From: JACMLD01 sp039916305
GTDB taxonomy: Bacteria; Bacteroidota; Bacteroidia; Chitinophagales; Chitinophagaceae
Direction of reading: 5' to 3'
NCBI GenBank assembly: GCA_039916305.1
Contig: JBDSLR010000036.1
Coordinates: 98,288 to 162,287 of the forward strand
Length of the DNA stretch: 64,000 nt
Part shown: positions 55,388 to 64,000 of the stretch, in pieces
Numbering within the stretch: the stretch's first letter is position 1
Layout of the letters: each line of letters starts with the position of its first letter
Program-made: the position numbers and the translations under genes
Notes under the pieces: model-generated
What the model was told of the DNA's origin: nothing
Databases searched by the model: none
Seen by the model: only the letters and a program-made list of their open reading frames with translations

Positions 55388-56884
55388 ATGGAAACTATGC
55401 GTACAAGTAATTGTGTAAAAATTGGTTTGTGGGGTTTGGGATTAGTCTTGTTATTGGCGGGCTGTAAAAAAGACAATACGCCGGCACCTGTAACGCCCCC
55501 GGTAGTGCCACCACCGGTTACCCCTGCCTTTGATATTAATTCCATTAATGACACCTATGCCAGCATAGCGCCTTTTGCCAGCTACCTGGAATGGGGTTCG
55601 CACAATGTGCATGACCCTGCCATTATAAAAGACGGCGAATATTATTATGCTTTCAGTACAGATGTTGGCTATGGCATTGATGTACGTGCCGGCCTGCAGG
55701 TCAGAAGATCAAAAGATCTGATAGAATGGACATTTGTGAATTGGGTATTTAACAGCCTGCCCACACTGGGGTCTAACCTGATTAAACAGGGCGGTGGTAC
55801 TCCGTTCAATTCATTGTGGGCACCCTGCGTAATAAAAGTGGGTACAGAGTACCGGTTGTATTATTCCCTTTCCTGCTCACTTCCAAGGCTAAGCGTAATT
55901 GGCCTTGCTACTGCTACCAGCCTTAACGGGCCGTGGACAGAAAAAGGAATTGTGGTTTCTTCCAGCAATAACAATTCAGTGCAGACGAACGCTATCGATC
56001 CATCTGTGCTGATTACACCCGGTGGTGAGCACTGGATGGTCTACGGTTCCGCGTGGGATGGTATCTATTCATTGCGGCTGGATGCTGCAAACGGCCTTGC
56101 TTATACCAATGGTGATAAAGGAAAAAGAATTGCCAACCGTGGATTTACCGGTGGCAAATACAATGGCAATATTGAAGGACCCGATATTATTTATAATGCG
56201 CAGCTGAATAAGTATTACCTCTTTATAGCATACGACTGGCTGGAAACAAAATACAATGTCCGCGTTATGAAAGGCGATAAACCTGATGGCCCGTTTTACG
56301 ACTTTAATGCAGCGGATGCCAATACCAATACTGACCATGGCCCCATGATCATTGCGCCGTATAAATTTACAGGTCATAGCGGCTGGCAGGGTGTAGCGCA
56401 TTCTACTACGTTCACCGATGGCAATGGGCAATATTTTATTGCCCACCAGGGCCGGCCGGGCGTTGATAAATATTATATGAACCTGCATGTGCGCAAATTA
56501 TTCTGGACGGCAGACGGCTGGCCTGTAGCTTCCCCGGAACGGTATGCCGGCGAGAAAGATTCCCTGATTGCAAAAGCTGATATTATTGGAGATTGGGAGC
56601 AGATTGTGCTTGGCTACAATATTGTGCCGGGCTATGCTGCGGAACAAACCAATCCGAATTTTCAAAATGCCGTTACCCTGACCATTGCAGAAAATGGTAC
56701 ATTGAATGGCAACGCTGCCAATACATGGACGTATACAGCCCCCTGGTTGCAGCTTAACTGGGCAAATGGATTCATTGATAAAGTATATGTACAGAAAGGG
56801 CGCGACTGGGAAAATAAAAAGAGTAGTTTTATTTTTTCGGGATTGAATAATGCGGGCACTGCTGTATGGGGCAAAAAGAAATAA
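55388..56884 (+). CDS. GH43 arabinan endo-1,5-alpha-L-arabinosidase lipoprotein
   Basis: 498 aa. Lipobox LLAGC with Cys26, followed by a Pro/Val-rich linker (about 30-48) and a GH43 propeller. HDPAIIKDGEYY carries the base Asp76; SLWAPCVIKVGTEYRLYYSLS and NAIDPSVLITPGG follow, and IEGPDIIYNAQLNKYY includes the likely acid Glu. The C-terminal 100 residues form a beta-sheet extension seen in arabinanases. Surface lipid anchoring fits a role in first cleavage of arabinan. The start might be Met4. Confidence 0.85.
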   Translation: METMRTSNCVKIGLWGLGLVLLLAGCKKDNTPAPVTPPVVPPPVTPAFDINSINDTYASIAPFASYLEWGSHNVHDPAIIKDGEYYYAFSTDVGYGIDVRAGLQVRRSKDLIEWTFVNWVFNSLPTLGSNLIKQGGGTPFNSLWAPCVIKVGTEYRLYYSLSCSLPRLSVIGLATATSLNGPWTEKGIVVSSSNNNSVQTNAIDPSVLITPGGEHWMVYGSAWDGIYSLRLDAANGLAYTNGDKGKRIANRGFTGGKYNGNIEGPDIIYNAQLNKYYLFIAYDWLETKYNVRVMKGDKPDGPFYDFNAADANTNTDHGPMIIAPYKFTGHSGWQGVAHSTTFTDGNGQYFIAHQGRPGVDKYYMNLHVRKLFWTADGWPVASPERYAGEKDSLIAKADIIGDWEQIVLGYNIVPGYAAEQTNPNFQNAVTLTIAENGTLNGNAANTWTYTAPWLQLNWANGFIDKVYVQKGRDWENKKSSFIFSGLNNAGTAVWGKKK

Positions 56885-57158
56885 TTTCAATAAAGCTATC
56901 AATCCGGTTGTCCTTGGATAACTGTGCGCTGTGGGAACTGTACATGTAAAAAAGTTTTCACGCGCAGAAAGCCGGTTGAAAAGTTTGCCGTTTTGATGGC
57001 TGCTTGTATGCCATCACAATTTATTTGGCTAAAGACAAATAAAGCTTTACCGCACAAGTGTAAGACGCCATCCGACCGGGCACACGGGCGGACAACGATA
57101 TTAGCTGTGATATACCGTCCGGTTAAAAAGACTTTACTAACAGGCAAGTACTATAAAT

Positions 57159-59141
57159 ATGAAAAGAAATAAATTAGCCGGCCTTATACTGATTAGTGCG
57201 CTTGCTTTTACAGCGGCCAATGCACAAACAACACTCACTATTAAAGTAAACGAGCCCAAAGCGGATATCCAGCCAACCATGTGGGGGGTATTTTTTGAAG
57301 ACATCAACCTGGGGGCAGATGGTGGCATTTACGCAGAGCTGGTAAAAAACCGGTCATTTGAATTTAATAAACCCATGATGGGCTGGAAAGTATTGGGCAA
57401 GCCCGCTACGGAAGGCGATTTTGTGGTGCTGAACCGGGGAAAGGAAAACATAGCCAACCCAAGATTTTTACGCGTCACACTGCACAACAATGCTAAAGGA
57501 AGTCTTGGCTTAAACAATGAAGGTTTCCGTGGTATGGGTATTAAAAAAGGACTACGATATGATTTTTCTGTGATGTACCGGCAAACGGCTGCCAGTATAA
57601 AGATGCATATTGAATTGATCAATGACAAAGGCGAAAATATTGGCGGAACTGTTGCAACATGCTCATTTACCGGCACCGGATGGAAGAAGCAGGCTGTAAG
57701 TTTTAATGCCAGCGCCGGTGAACTGAAAGCAAAATTGAATGTCTGGTTTGAAGGGGACGGGGCGATTGATCTGGATATGATCTCTTTGTTTCCGGAAGAT
57801 ACCTGGAAGAAAAGGCCGGGTGGCATGCGGGCCGATATGATACAGCTGCTGGCTGATATGAAACCTGGTTTTATCCGCTTTCCGGGTGGCTGTATTGTTG
57901 AAGGGTTTGATCTTTCACAGCGTTACCAGTGGAAAAATACCATTGGCCCCATTGAAGACAGGCAACTGATCATCAACCGCTGGAATTTTGAATTTGCCCA
58001 CCGCCCAACACCGGATTATTTTCAAACATTTGGACTAGGTTTCTTTGAATACTTTCAGTTGGCAGAAGACATCGGCGCTGAGCCATTGCCCATTTTAAAT
58101 TGTGGTATGGCCTGCCAGTTCAACACGGCAGAAGTGGTACCCATGGATGACATTGACCCATATGTGCAGGATGCACTTGACCTGATTGAGTTTGCTAACG
58201 GCGATACCAGCACGAAATGGGGAAAGACCAGGGCTGCCATGGGTCATCCGGCGCCGTTTAACTTAAAACTGCTGGGCGTTGGCAATGAAAACTGGGGCCC
58301 GCAATACCTGGAGCGCCTGAAAGTTTTTACCAAAGCCATTAAAGCAAAATACCCGGCAATTAAACTGGTTAATAGTTCCGGTACAGATCCCAACGGAGAA
58401 AGATTTGATTACCTGAATACGGAATTGCGTAATATGAATGCGGATATAATAGACGAGCATTACTACCGACGGCCGGAATGGTTTTTCAGCAACGCCCGCC
58501 GTTATGATGACTACCCACGCAATGGCTCCAAAATTTTTGGCGGCGAGTACGCAGCACAAAGCGATAAAACAGTAAGCATTGACAATAAGAATTCCTGGTT
58601 AACTGCTTTGTCAGAAGCCGCTTTTATGACCGGGCTGGAGCGTAATGCTGATGTTGTAAGCATGGCTTCTTACGCACCGCTGTTTGCACATATTGATGGC
58701 TGGCAGTGGACGCCGGATCTTATCTGGGTGAATAACCTGCAATCTTACGGCACACCTGATTACTATGTACAAAAATTATTTGCACTTAACAAAGGCACCA
58801 AAACAGTACCCATTACATTAAACAAGGATGTGGTGGCGGGGCAAGACAGTCTCTATGCTGCGGCCTGCATAGATGCGGTTACCAATGAACTTATTATTAA
58901 ACTCGTAAACGCATCGGGTAAAGAACAGGCAACCATTCTGTCTTTGGAAGGGGTTAAAAAAATGGCGGCCCAGGCATCACTGGCTGTATTGCGAAGCGAC
59001 GATTTGTATAGTGTGAACTCCTTTGACCAGCCGCAGAAAGTAGCGCCAAAAGAATCAACCATAGCTGTTAAGGGAAAGAAAGTTTCGCTTATAGCTGCTC
59101 CGTATTCATTCAGTGTACTGCGCGTGAAGTATAGCAGGTAG
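57159..59141 (+). CDS. alpha-L-arabinofuranosidase, GH51
   Basis: 660 aa with a signal peptide (about 1-22, TAANAQ). The catalytic barrel shows GVGNENWG with acid/base Glu377, the conserved DEHYYRRPEWF (from Asp432) and a likely nucleophile Glu463 in FGGEYAA. The first part includes a carbohydrate-binding-like insertion (about 80-210), as in the larger GH51 type. The C-terminal domain is the usual beta-sandwich. It releases L-arabinose from arabino-oligosaccharides in the periplasm. Member of the operon that begins with SusC. Confidence 0.9.
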   Translation: MKRNKLAGLILISALAFTAANAQTTLTIKVNEPKADIQPTMWGVFFEDINLGADGGIYAELVKNRSFEFNKPMMGWKVLGKPATEGDFVVLNRGKENIANPRFLRVTLHNNAKGSLGLNNEGFRGMGIKKGLRYDFSVMYRQTAASIKMHIELINDKGENIGGTVATCSFTGTGWKKQAVSFNASAGELKAKLNVWFEGDGAIDLDMISLFPEDTWKKRPGGMRADMIQLLADMKPGFIRFPGGCIVEGFDLSQRYQWKNTIGPIEDRQLIINRWNFEFAHRPTPDYFQTFGLGFFEYFQLAEDIGAEPLPILNCGMACQFNTAEVVPMDDIDPYVQDALDLIEFANGDTSTKWGKTRAAMGHPAPFNLKLLGVGNENWGPQYLERLKVFTKAIKAKYPAIKLVNSSGTDPNGERFDYLNTELRNMNADIIDEHYYRRPEWFFSNARRYDDYPRNGSKIFGGEYAAQSDKTVSIDNKNSWLTALSEAAFMTGLERNADVVSMASYAPLFAHIDGWQWTPDLIWVNNLQSYGTPDYYVQKLFALNKGTKTVPITLNKDVVAGQDSLYAAACIDAVTNELIIKLVNASGKEQATILSLEGVKKMAAQASLAVLRSDDLYSVNSFDQPQKVAPKESTIAVKGKKVSLIAAPYSFSVLRVKYSR

Positions 59142-59222
59142 TATTTAATAGCCGGCCTTTGCAACAAAAAGTGCAACTGGCTTATACAAAAAGGCAATAA
59201 TACATTTTAAAATTTCCAAGCA

Positions 59223-60230
59223 ATGAGACAATTTTTTTTGAGTTTTTTTGGTTTCATTATATTGTCTGCTGCGCTTTTTAACACGGCAACCGCGCAAACA
59301 TTGCCGCCCAACATTCCAGCCCACGATCCCGTCATGATAAAACAGGACAGCACTTACTATGTTTTCTGTACTGGCTTTGGTATCAGTGTATGGAGTTCAA
59401 CAAATATGAAGGACTGGAAACAACAAAAACCGGTGTTTACTAAGCCGGCGCAATGGGCGGTGGAAGCTATACCGGGCTTTAGAGGGCATGTGTGGGCGCC
59501 GGATATTAGTTTCCATAACGGTAAATATTACCTGTATTATGCTGTTTCAGCATTTGGTAAAAACACCTCCTGCATTGGCCTGGCGGTAAACAAAACATTA
59601 AACCAGGCCTCGCCGGATTATAAATGGGAAGACCTGGGCAAAGTTATTCAGTCGGTACCCGGCAGGGATATGTGGAATGCCATTGATCCAAATGTAATTA
59701 CAGATGACAATGGCACCCCATCGCTGTCATTTGGTTCTTTCTGGAATGGCATGAAGCTGGTAAAATTAAAAAATGACCTTACAGCTGTAGCAGAACCACA
59801 GGAGTGGTATACCATTGCCAGCCGAAAAAGAGATTTTATATTGCCTGATTCTGTTGCCGGGGATGCAGCCATTGAAGCGCCATTTATTTTTAAGAAAGGA
59901 AAATATTTTTATCTTTTTGTATCGTTTGATTATTGCTGCCGTGCTGAAAAAAGCACTTATAAAGTAGTAATGGGCCGCAGTGAATCCGTTATGGGTCCAT
60001 ATGTGGATAAAGATGGTGTTGCATTGACGCTGGGCGGCGGATCAGTTTTGCTGGAAGGCGACAAAAACTGGTTTGGTGCGGGTCATAACAGCGTGTATAC
60101 TTTCGACGGCCGCGATTATGTGGTTTTTCACGGCTATGATGCGGCTGATAAAGGCAGGTCTAAATTGCGTATAGAAATCCTTGAGTGGAATGTGCAGGGA
60201 TGGCCGGCAATTTCAAAGAAACAAAACTAA
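59223..60230 (+). CDS. GH43 arabinan endo-1,5-alpha-L-arabinosidase
   Basis: 335 aa with a signal peptide (about 1-24, ATAQ). GH43 propeller: IPAHDPVMIKQDSTYY (base Asp35), GHVWAPDISFHNGKYYLYYAVS, WNAIDPNVI (Asp) and AIEAPFIFKKGKYFYLFVS with the likely acid Glu. Length matches single-domain endo-arabinanases such as AbnA. Last gene of the operon; its stop directly abuts the stop of a convergent hydrolase. Confidence 0.9.
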   Translation: MRQFFLSFFGFIILSAALFNTATAQTLPPNIPAHDPVMIKQDSTYYVFCTGFGISVWSSTNMKDWKQQKPVFTKPAQWAVEAIPGFRGHVWAPDISFHNGKYYLYYAVSAFGKNTSCIGLAVNKTLNQASPDYKWEDLGKVIQSVPGRDMWNAIDPNVITDDNGTPSLSFGSFWNGMKLVKLKNDLTAVAEPQEWYTIASRKRDFILPDSVAGDAAIEAPFIFKKGKYFYLFVSFDYCCRAEKSTYKVVMGRSESVMGPYVDKDGVALTLGGGSVLLEGDKNWFGAGHNSVYTFDGRDYVVFHGYDAADKGRSKLRIEILEWNVQGWPAISKKQN

Positions 60231-61073
60231 TTACAGGAAATTTACCACCTCGTTGATAACCTGGCTGTCGCGGTAAATTTTCTTATGACCAAGCCCTTCC
60301 GTAATAAGGAAAGTGATATTGGGATAATCTTTTTTCATAACAGGTTCCACATCTTTAAGTGGTGTTACATCATCGTCACGATCGTGTACCCACAACACAT
60401 CAGCCTTTATGTTTTCTAATGCCCGCGGTATAGAAAAATAAGAAGATTCCACGCCGCTTTTTTTAGTAATCAGCTTTTCAAATGCGGCGCGCACCGCTTC
60501 GTTCAGCTGCAAAAAACGAAAAAAACTATCTATCGCTGTTTTGGTTTCGGTAGCCGGCGCAATAAGCGCCAATTTAATGTTGGCATTGTTGGGCAGCCTT
60601 TCTATAAAGTGTGCCAGCGCCAGTCCACCAAAGGAATGCGCCATAAAACTTTGAATGCCGCCAAAGTTATAATAAATGGATTCAATGCTGTCTATATACA
60701 ACGGCAAGGTTATGTATTTACCGCCGGAAACCCCATGCGCGGGGGCATCAAATGCAAGAACTTCATAATCTTTTTTTATAAACGCTTTTATGTAAGCATC
60801 AAAATTTTTGCAGGAAGACTCAAAACCATGCAGGATCAAAACCCTTTTTGTACCGCCGCTGTTCCATTTAAAACCCCGAAGCATATTCCCTTTTACGTTA
60901 ATGTGCAATGGCGTTGCCTTATCAAAAACAGGCGGCGCCTGCTTTTTAGTTTTGTAAAAAGGCGTACAAAATATGTTAAATGCTTTTTCTGCTGCTTTCT
61001 GTTTTGATATAACAGCCAGCAGGTTAAGCCGGGCCCTAAAATAATTAACCGCCAGTTTTTGTCCTAATTTCAT
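60231..61073 (-). CDS. alpha/beta hydrolase
   Basis: 280 aa cytoplasmic alpha/beta hydrolase: LHGFESS (81-87, oxyanion region), AHSFGG (Ser147, nucleophile), WVHDRDDDVTP (acid) and GLGHKK (His, C-terminal). No signal peptide. The substrate is unknown. It is convergent with the arabinanase gene with no spacing and starts 17 bp from the divergent DUF2520 gene, so it is in a very tight environment. Confidence 0.85.
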   Translation of the reverse strand: MKLGQKLAVNYFRARLNLLAVISKQKAAEKAFNIFCTPFYKTKKQAPPVFDKATPLHINVKGNMLRGFKWNSGGTKRVLILHGFESSCKNFDAYIKAFIKKDYEVLAFDAPAHGVSGGKYITLPLYIDSIESIYYNFGGIQSFMAHSFGGLALAHFIERLPNNANIKLALIAPATETKTAIDSFFRFLQLNEAVRAAFEKLITKKSGVESSYFSIPRALENIKADVLWVHDRDDDVTPLKDVEPVMKKDYPNITFLITEGLGHKKIYRDSQVINEVVNFL

Positions 61074-61090
61074 GGCTGTAAAGATAACCC

Positions 61091-61852
61091 ATGCAAATTG
61101 TAATCATTGGTACCGGTAACACCGCAACCGTTTTAGGCAAGCAATTAAAAATGGCTGGTCATTTCATAGTGCAGGTCTATGGCAGAAACCCTGAAGCGGC
61201 AGCAAGGTTGGCAGGTGAACTACAGGCGGCTTACTGTTCAGGTTGGACTAACATTACGCAGCAAGCTGAATTGTATATCATCGCACTGTCAGACCAGGCA
61301 CTTACGGGGGGCGAAGTTCAGCTGCAATTAAAAAATCAGTTGCTGGTACATACTGCAGGCTCTGTTGCCATGGAAGTATTGAAGAATAATTCATCCGTCT
61401 ATGGCGTTTTCTACCCGCTGCAGACCCTAAAAAAAGGCATTGAGCCGGTGCCTGCTATTCCAGTGCTGATAGATGGCAGCTCAGCTGATGCCAGGGCCAG
61501 CTTGCTTTCACTGGCAAAAACAATTACCCAAACAGTAAGCATCGCCAACGATGCGGAGAGAATGAAATATCATCTCTGCGCGGTGATGACTAATAATTTC
61601 AGTAATTATTTATATATACTGGCCGAAAACTATTGCCAGAAAAACGGGCTGAACTTCAGTAACCTGTTGCCGCTGATTGATGAAACAGCCAACCGGCTGC
61701 ATCATTTTTCTCCGCGGATGGTACAAACCGGACCTGCGATCCGTAAAGATATTGGTACCATTGAGCAGCATAGCAACATATTAGACAGTGATCCGGAACT
61801 AAAAAAAATATACCAGTTTTTCACGGAAAGCATGCTGCGTTTTCCCTGGTGA
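61091..61852 (+). CDS. Rossmann-like DUF2520 domain protein
   Basis: 253 aa. N-terminal Rossmann motif GTGNTA (7-12) with HFIVQVYGRN; the C-terminal domain (about 125-253) with HLCAVMTNNFSNYLYILAENY is DUF2520-like and dimerises helices as in ProC/6-phosphogluconate dehydrogenases. Probably an NAD(P)-dependent oxidoreductase; no substrate is known. Confidence 0.85.
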   Translation: MQIVIIGTGNTATVLGKQLKMAGHFIVQVYGRNPEAAARLAGELQAAYCSGWTNITQQAELYIIALSDQALTGGEVQLQLKNQLLVHTAGSVAMEVLKNNSSVYGVFYPLQTLKKGIEPVPAIPVLIDGSSADARASLLSLAKTITQTVSIANDAERMKYHLCAVMTNNFSNYLYILAENYCQKNGLNFSNLLPLIDETANRLHHFSPRMVQTGPAIRKDIGTIEQHSNILDSDPELKKIYQFFTESMLRFPW

Positions 61853-62006
61853 TCTGCCAGTCAGTGTTGTGGACTGCGCAATTGTAGTCATTTAATTGTA
61901 GATGTTATTCGTTGATCAGTTGCCAACTGTGGCGCTATAAAGCTTTTTTAGAAATTTTTACCAGAGACTGGTACAATAGTTGAAAATAACATCCTAAAAT
62001 ACCAAC

Positions 62007-62507
62007 TTGAAATATTCTTTGTTTACAGCATTTATTTTGCTGGCTTTTTTTTCCTGCGCTAAAAAGACAACCAGTCCGTCATCAACTACCCGGAGTGCGG
62101 CCTATCGGGAGAAAACAATTTCTACTGCCACTATGAATGCAGACATCATTAATGGCGTAAATCAATATCGCAAAAACAAAGGTCTGCCACCCATGCGTCT
62201 GCTGGGTTTAGCTGCTTCAGAAGCCACCCGGCACAGCAGCAATATGGCCTCTAAAAGAATAGCTTTCGGGCATGCTGGGTTTAACCAACGTGCCATTGCT
62301 ATTGCCAACGAGTTAAAGGGCACTTCCTCTACCGGTGAAAACATTGCTTTTGGCAAGATGACCTGGCGACAGGTGATTGACGCCTGGCTAAAAAGCCCGG
62401 ATCATAAAGCCAATATTGAAGGTGATTTTAATTACACCGGTGTAGGCGTGGCCAGAGACAGCAGGGGTGTGGTGTATTATACCCAGATATTTGTGTCTAA
62501 GAAATAG
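62007..62507 (+). CDS. CAP-domain (SCP/PR1-like) lipoprotein
   Basis: 166 aa. Starts at TTG (62007); lipobox FFSC with Cys17. The CAP domain begins ADIINGVNQYRKNKGLPPMRL, contains ATRHSSNMASKRIAFGHAGF, ENIAFG and ends with HKANIEGDFNYTGVGVARD. Zn-ligand-type His residues are retained. Role unknown; secreted CAP proteins bind lipids or act extracellularly. Monocistronic in appearance. Confidence 0.8.
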   Translation: MKYSLFTAFILLAFFSCAKKTTSPSSTTRSAAYREKTISTATMNADIINGVNQYRKNKGLPPMRLLGLAASEATRHSSNMASKRIAFGHAGFNQRAIAIANELKGTSSTGENIAFGKMTWRQVIDAWLKSPDHKANIEGDFNYTGVGVARDSRGVVYYTQIFVSKK

Positions 62508-62518
62508 CTAAGAGGAGA

Positions 62519-62650
62519 AAGAGAAAAAGAGAAAAACACATTAGTTGTACTGCCAGAAAGCACAATTAATTCATCTGTAGTTCTGTGCTGCCATGCTCCT
62601 TTCCTCTTTTTATCTCTTAGCATAAACTCTTTTTCTCTTTAACCGCTTAG
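62519..62650. repeat. purine-rich/pyrimidine-rich inverted repeat
   Basis: AAAGAGAAAAAGAG (62519-62532) is exactly complementary to CTCTTTTTCTCTTT (62637-62650), 104 bp apart, and flanking purine tracts add shorter matches. It could fold into a long hairpin in the mRNA or form a triplex. It spans the end of the CAP gene's 3' region and the upstream of the ABC gene. Confidence 0.5.
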
Positions 62651-62667
62651 TTCAGTAAATTGCCTGC

Positions 62668-63429
62668 ATGAACAAGGTTATCATTTCGGTAAAAGACCTG
62701 GCAAAAAAATACGGTGATTTTGAGGCCGTGAAAGGCATCAGTTTCGATGTGTATGAGGGCGAAGTATTTGGTTTGCTGGGGCCAAACGGCGCAGGAAAAT
62801 CCACCACGCTGGAAATCATTGAAACACTGCGCAATAAAACAAGCGGAACAGTCATCGTAGACGGTTTAAACCTGGACACCGCCCCTGATTCCATAAAAAA
62901 AATAATTGGCGTACAATTACAAACCTCCGGCTATTACCCCGGCCTCAATCTTACAGAGCTGATTGAATTGTTTTCGGGGTTATATAACCGCGATGTGAAT
63001 ACCAATGACCTGTTGGGACTGGTTAACCTGCAGGATAAGGCAACATCAAAATTTAAAGAATTGAGTGGGGGACAGAAACAACGGTTTTCCATTGCTACAA
63101 CGCTTATAAACCAGCCAAAAATTATTTTCCTGGATGAGCCTACTACCGGCCTTGATCCGCAGGCACGCAGGAACCTGTGGGACCTGATCAAAGACATCCG
63201 CGCAAAAGGCACTACTATTATTATAACCACGCATTATATGGATGAGGCAGAGGTGCTATGTGATCGTGTAGCCATTATTGATGCAGGAAAAATCATTGCC
63301 ATTAATTCTCCCGGTGCATTGATTGATGACCTGGTAGCCACCGGTTTTCAACGCCCGCAGGAAGTAAAAAAAGCAAGCCTCGAAGATGTTTTTCTAAACC
63401 TTACCGGCAAGGAATGGCGCGATGAGTAG
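62668..63429 (+). CDS. ABC transporter ATP-binding protein
   Basis: 253 aa. Walker A GPNGAGKST (38-46), LSGGQ at 132-136, Walker B IIFLDEPTTGLD, and THYMDEAEVLCD (H-loop) are intact. It belongs to the CcmA/NatA-like export class, which uses a separate two-segment permease. No permease is seen in the remaining 570 bp, so it lies elsewhere or beyond the gene at the window end. Role unknown. Confidence 0.9.
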   Translation: MNKVIISVKDLAKKYGDFEAVKGISFDVYEGEVFGLLGPNGAGKSTTLEIIETLRNKTSGTVIVDGLNLDTAPDSIKKIIGVQLQTSGYYPGLNLTELIELFSGLYNRDVNTNDLLGLVNLQDKATSKFKELSGGQKQRFSIATTLINQPKIIFLDEPTTGLDPQARRNLWDLIKDIRAKGTTIIITTHYMDEAEVLCDRVAIIDAGKIIAINSPGALIDDLVATGFQRPQEVKKASLEDVFLNLTGKEWRDE

Positions 63430-63575
63430 TTACTTGGTTGGCAATTTGATTGGTTGAGATTACGCGTAGCGGAAAAGATAGTTACGCAGCATACCTGTTA
63501 ACGCAGGCAAAATCAGACCCGTGCGACCGTATCATCCGGGCGGACATCAAAAAAATCATACATCAATATTTTTCT

Positions 63576-64000
63576 ATGGATTTAAGATACCCCATTGGTC
63601 ACTACGAACCACAGCCTTATTCAGAAAAGCAAAAGAAAAATTGGCTGAATGATATAAAATTTTTGCCCCAGTCGCTGGAGAATGCTTTGCTGAACCTCGA
63701 CGAAGCGCAGCAGCTGACCCCCTACCGGCAGGATGGCTGGACGGTTAAGCAGTTGGTACACCATGTGGCCGATAGTCATATAAACGCTTATTGCCGGTTT
63801 AAGCTGGGCTTAACCGAAGACAATCCCATTATCCGGCCGTATGAGGAACAGTTATGGGCAGAATTAAGTGATACACAGCACTTGCCTACCAATGTTTCCA
63901 TTACACTTTTATATGCGCTGCACACGCGTTTGTATGAACTGGTAAAACATATTACAGATAAGGAGTGGGAGCGGACCATCGTTCACCCGGCCAGCAATAA
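63576..64000 (+). CDS. DinB/YfiT-like metal-dependent hydrolase or thiol transferase, partial
   Basis: The first 141 codons of a gene cut by the window end. The N-terminus MDLRYPIGHYEPQPY and the downstream HHVADSHINAYCRFKL are typical of YfiT/BstA-type DinB-fold proteins, with the metal His residues at about 67-71 (VHHVADSH). Most are about 170-180 aa, so 30-40 residues are missing. Family roles include bacillithiol transfer; no thiol-synthesis gene is adjacent. Confidence 0.75.
   Translation, partial: MDLRYPIGHYEPQPYSEKQKKNWLNDIKFLPQSLENALLNLDEAQQLTPYRQDGWTVKQLVHHVADSHINAYCRFKLGLTEDNPIIRPYEEQLWAELSDTQHLPTNVSITLLYALHTRLYELVKHITDKEWERTIVHPASN

Noticed and set aside
57329..57826. 165-aa frame antisense to GH51
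   Set aside because: The GH51 frame is intact through this stretch; the antisense frame is a shadow.
1..64000. tRNA genes, CRISPR arrays or intact transposases
   Set aside because: None recognised by eye; no cloverleaf-like set of conserved blocks, no regular repeat-spacer array and no transposase motif.

Overview
The window looks like a chromosomal segment of a Bacteroidota bacterium, most likely of the family Chitinophagaceae. The evidence is a SusC/SusD pair, several TonB-dependent receptors with carboxypeptidase-like N-terminal domains, a three-domain-type sensor with a regulator of the Bacteroidetes hybrid two-component class, DUF1599 and BT_3928-type genes beside folP, weak ribosome-binding sites, and TAnnTTTG-like promoter boxes. 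I saw no tRNA, rRNA, CRISPR array, prophage or intact insertion sequence. About 55 protein-coding genes and one clear pseudogene are supported.

Layout. 1-21,400 is mostly housekeeping: an RmlD-like reductase, an esterase, a B12-type radical SAM protein, a UbiD decarboxylase, ndk, nrnA, an FKBP lipoprotein, folP/DUF1599/BT_3928-like, an orphan DppB-type permease, DUF721/recF, pdhA, a TPR membrane protein, ribH and a LutA-like protein. 21,870-30,142 is an envelope locus: TPR lipoprotein, HupE/UreJ membrane protein, TonB-dependent receptor, a small secreted His-rich protein, a DUF4331 protein split into two secreted halves, and a molybdopterin oxidoreductase with its cytochrome b. This is the best candidate for an undescribed system; I infer metal handling or uptake coupled to the periplasm. 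30,278-37,355 holds a CBS protein, a second outer-membrane receptor, two small secreted proteins and a LytS/LytTR two-component pair.

37,583-42,217 is a small rhamnoside region: a GH78 rhamnosidase, the decayed remains of a GH106-like enzyme and a Tat-exported Gfo/Idh/MocA oxidoreductase. 42,411-44,714 holds a SET-domain protein and an alkylation-repair operon in which Ada is split (AraC+methyltransferase, then a separate Zn-domain protein, then AlkB). 44,854-60,230 is an arabinan utilisation locus: GH43, a response regulator and a sensor kinase that together equal a split hybrid two-component system, then divergently SusC, SusD, GH43, GH51 and GH43. The expected flow is outer-membrane arabinan capture and endo-cleavage by SusCD and the GH43 lipoprotein, periplasmic trimming by GH51/GH43, and oligosaccharide sensing by the kinase. 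60,231-64,000 returns to miscellaneous genes (alpha/beta hydrolase, DUF2520, CAP-domain lipoprotein, ABC ATPase, and a DinB/YfiT-like gene cut by the window end).

Functions are assigned from recognisable motifs and remembered family features only; no database search was possible. Several starts were moved from the longest reading frame to an internal codon where a signal peptide or family N-terminus decided it, and recF appears to lack any ATG/GTG/TTG start at the proper place.
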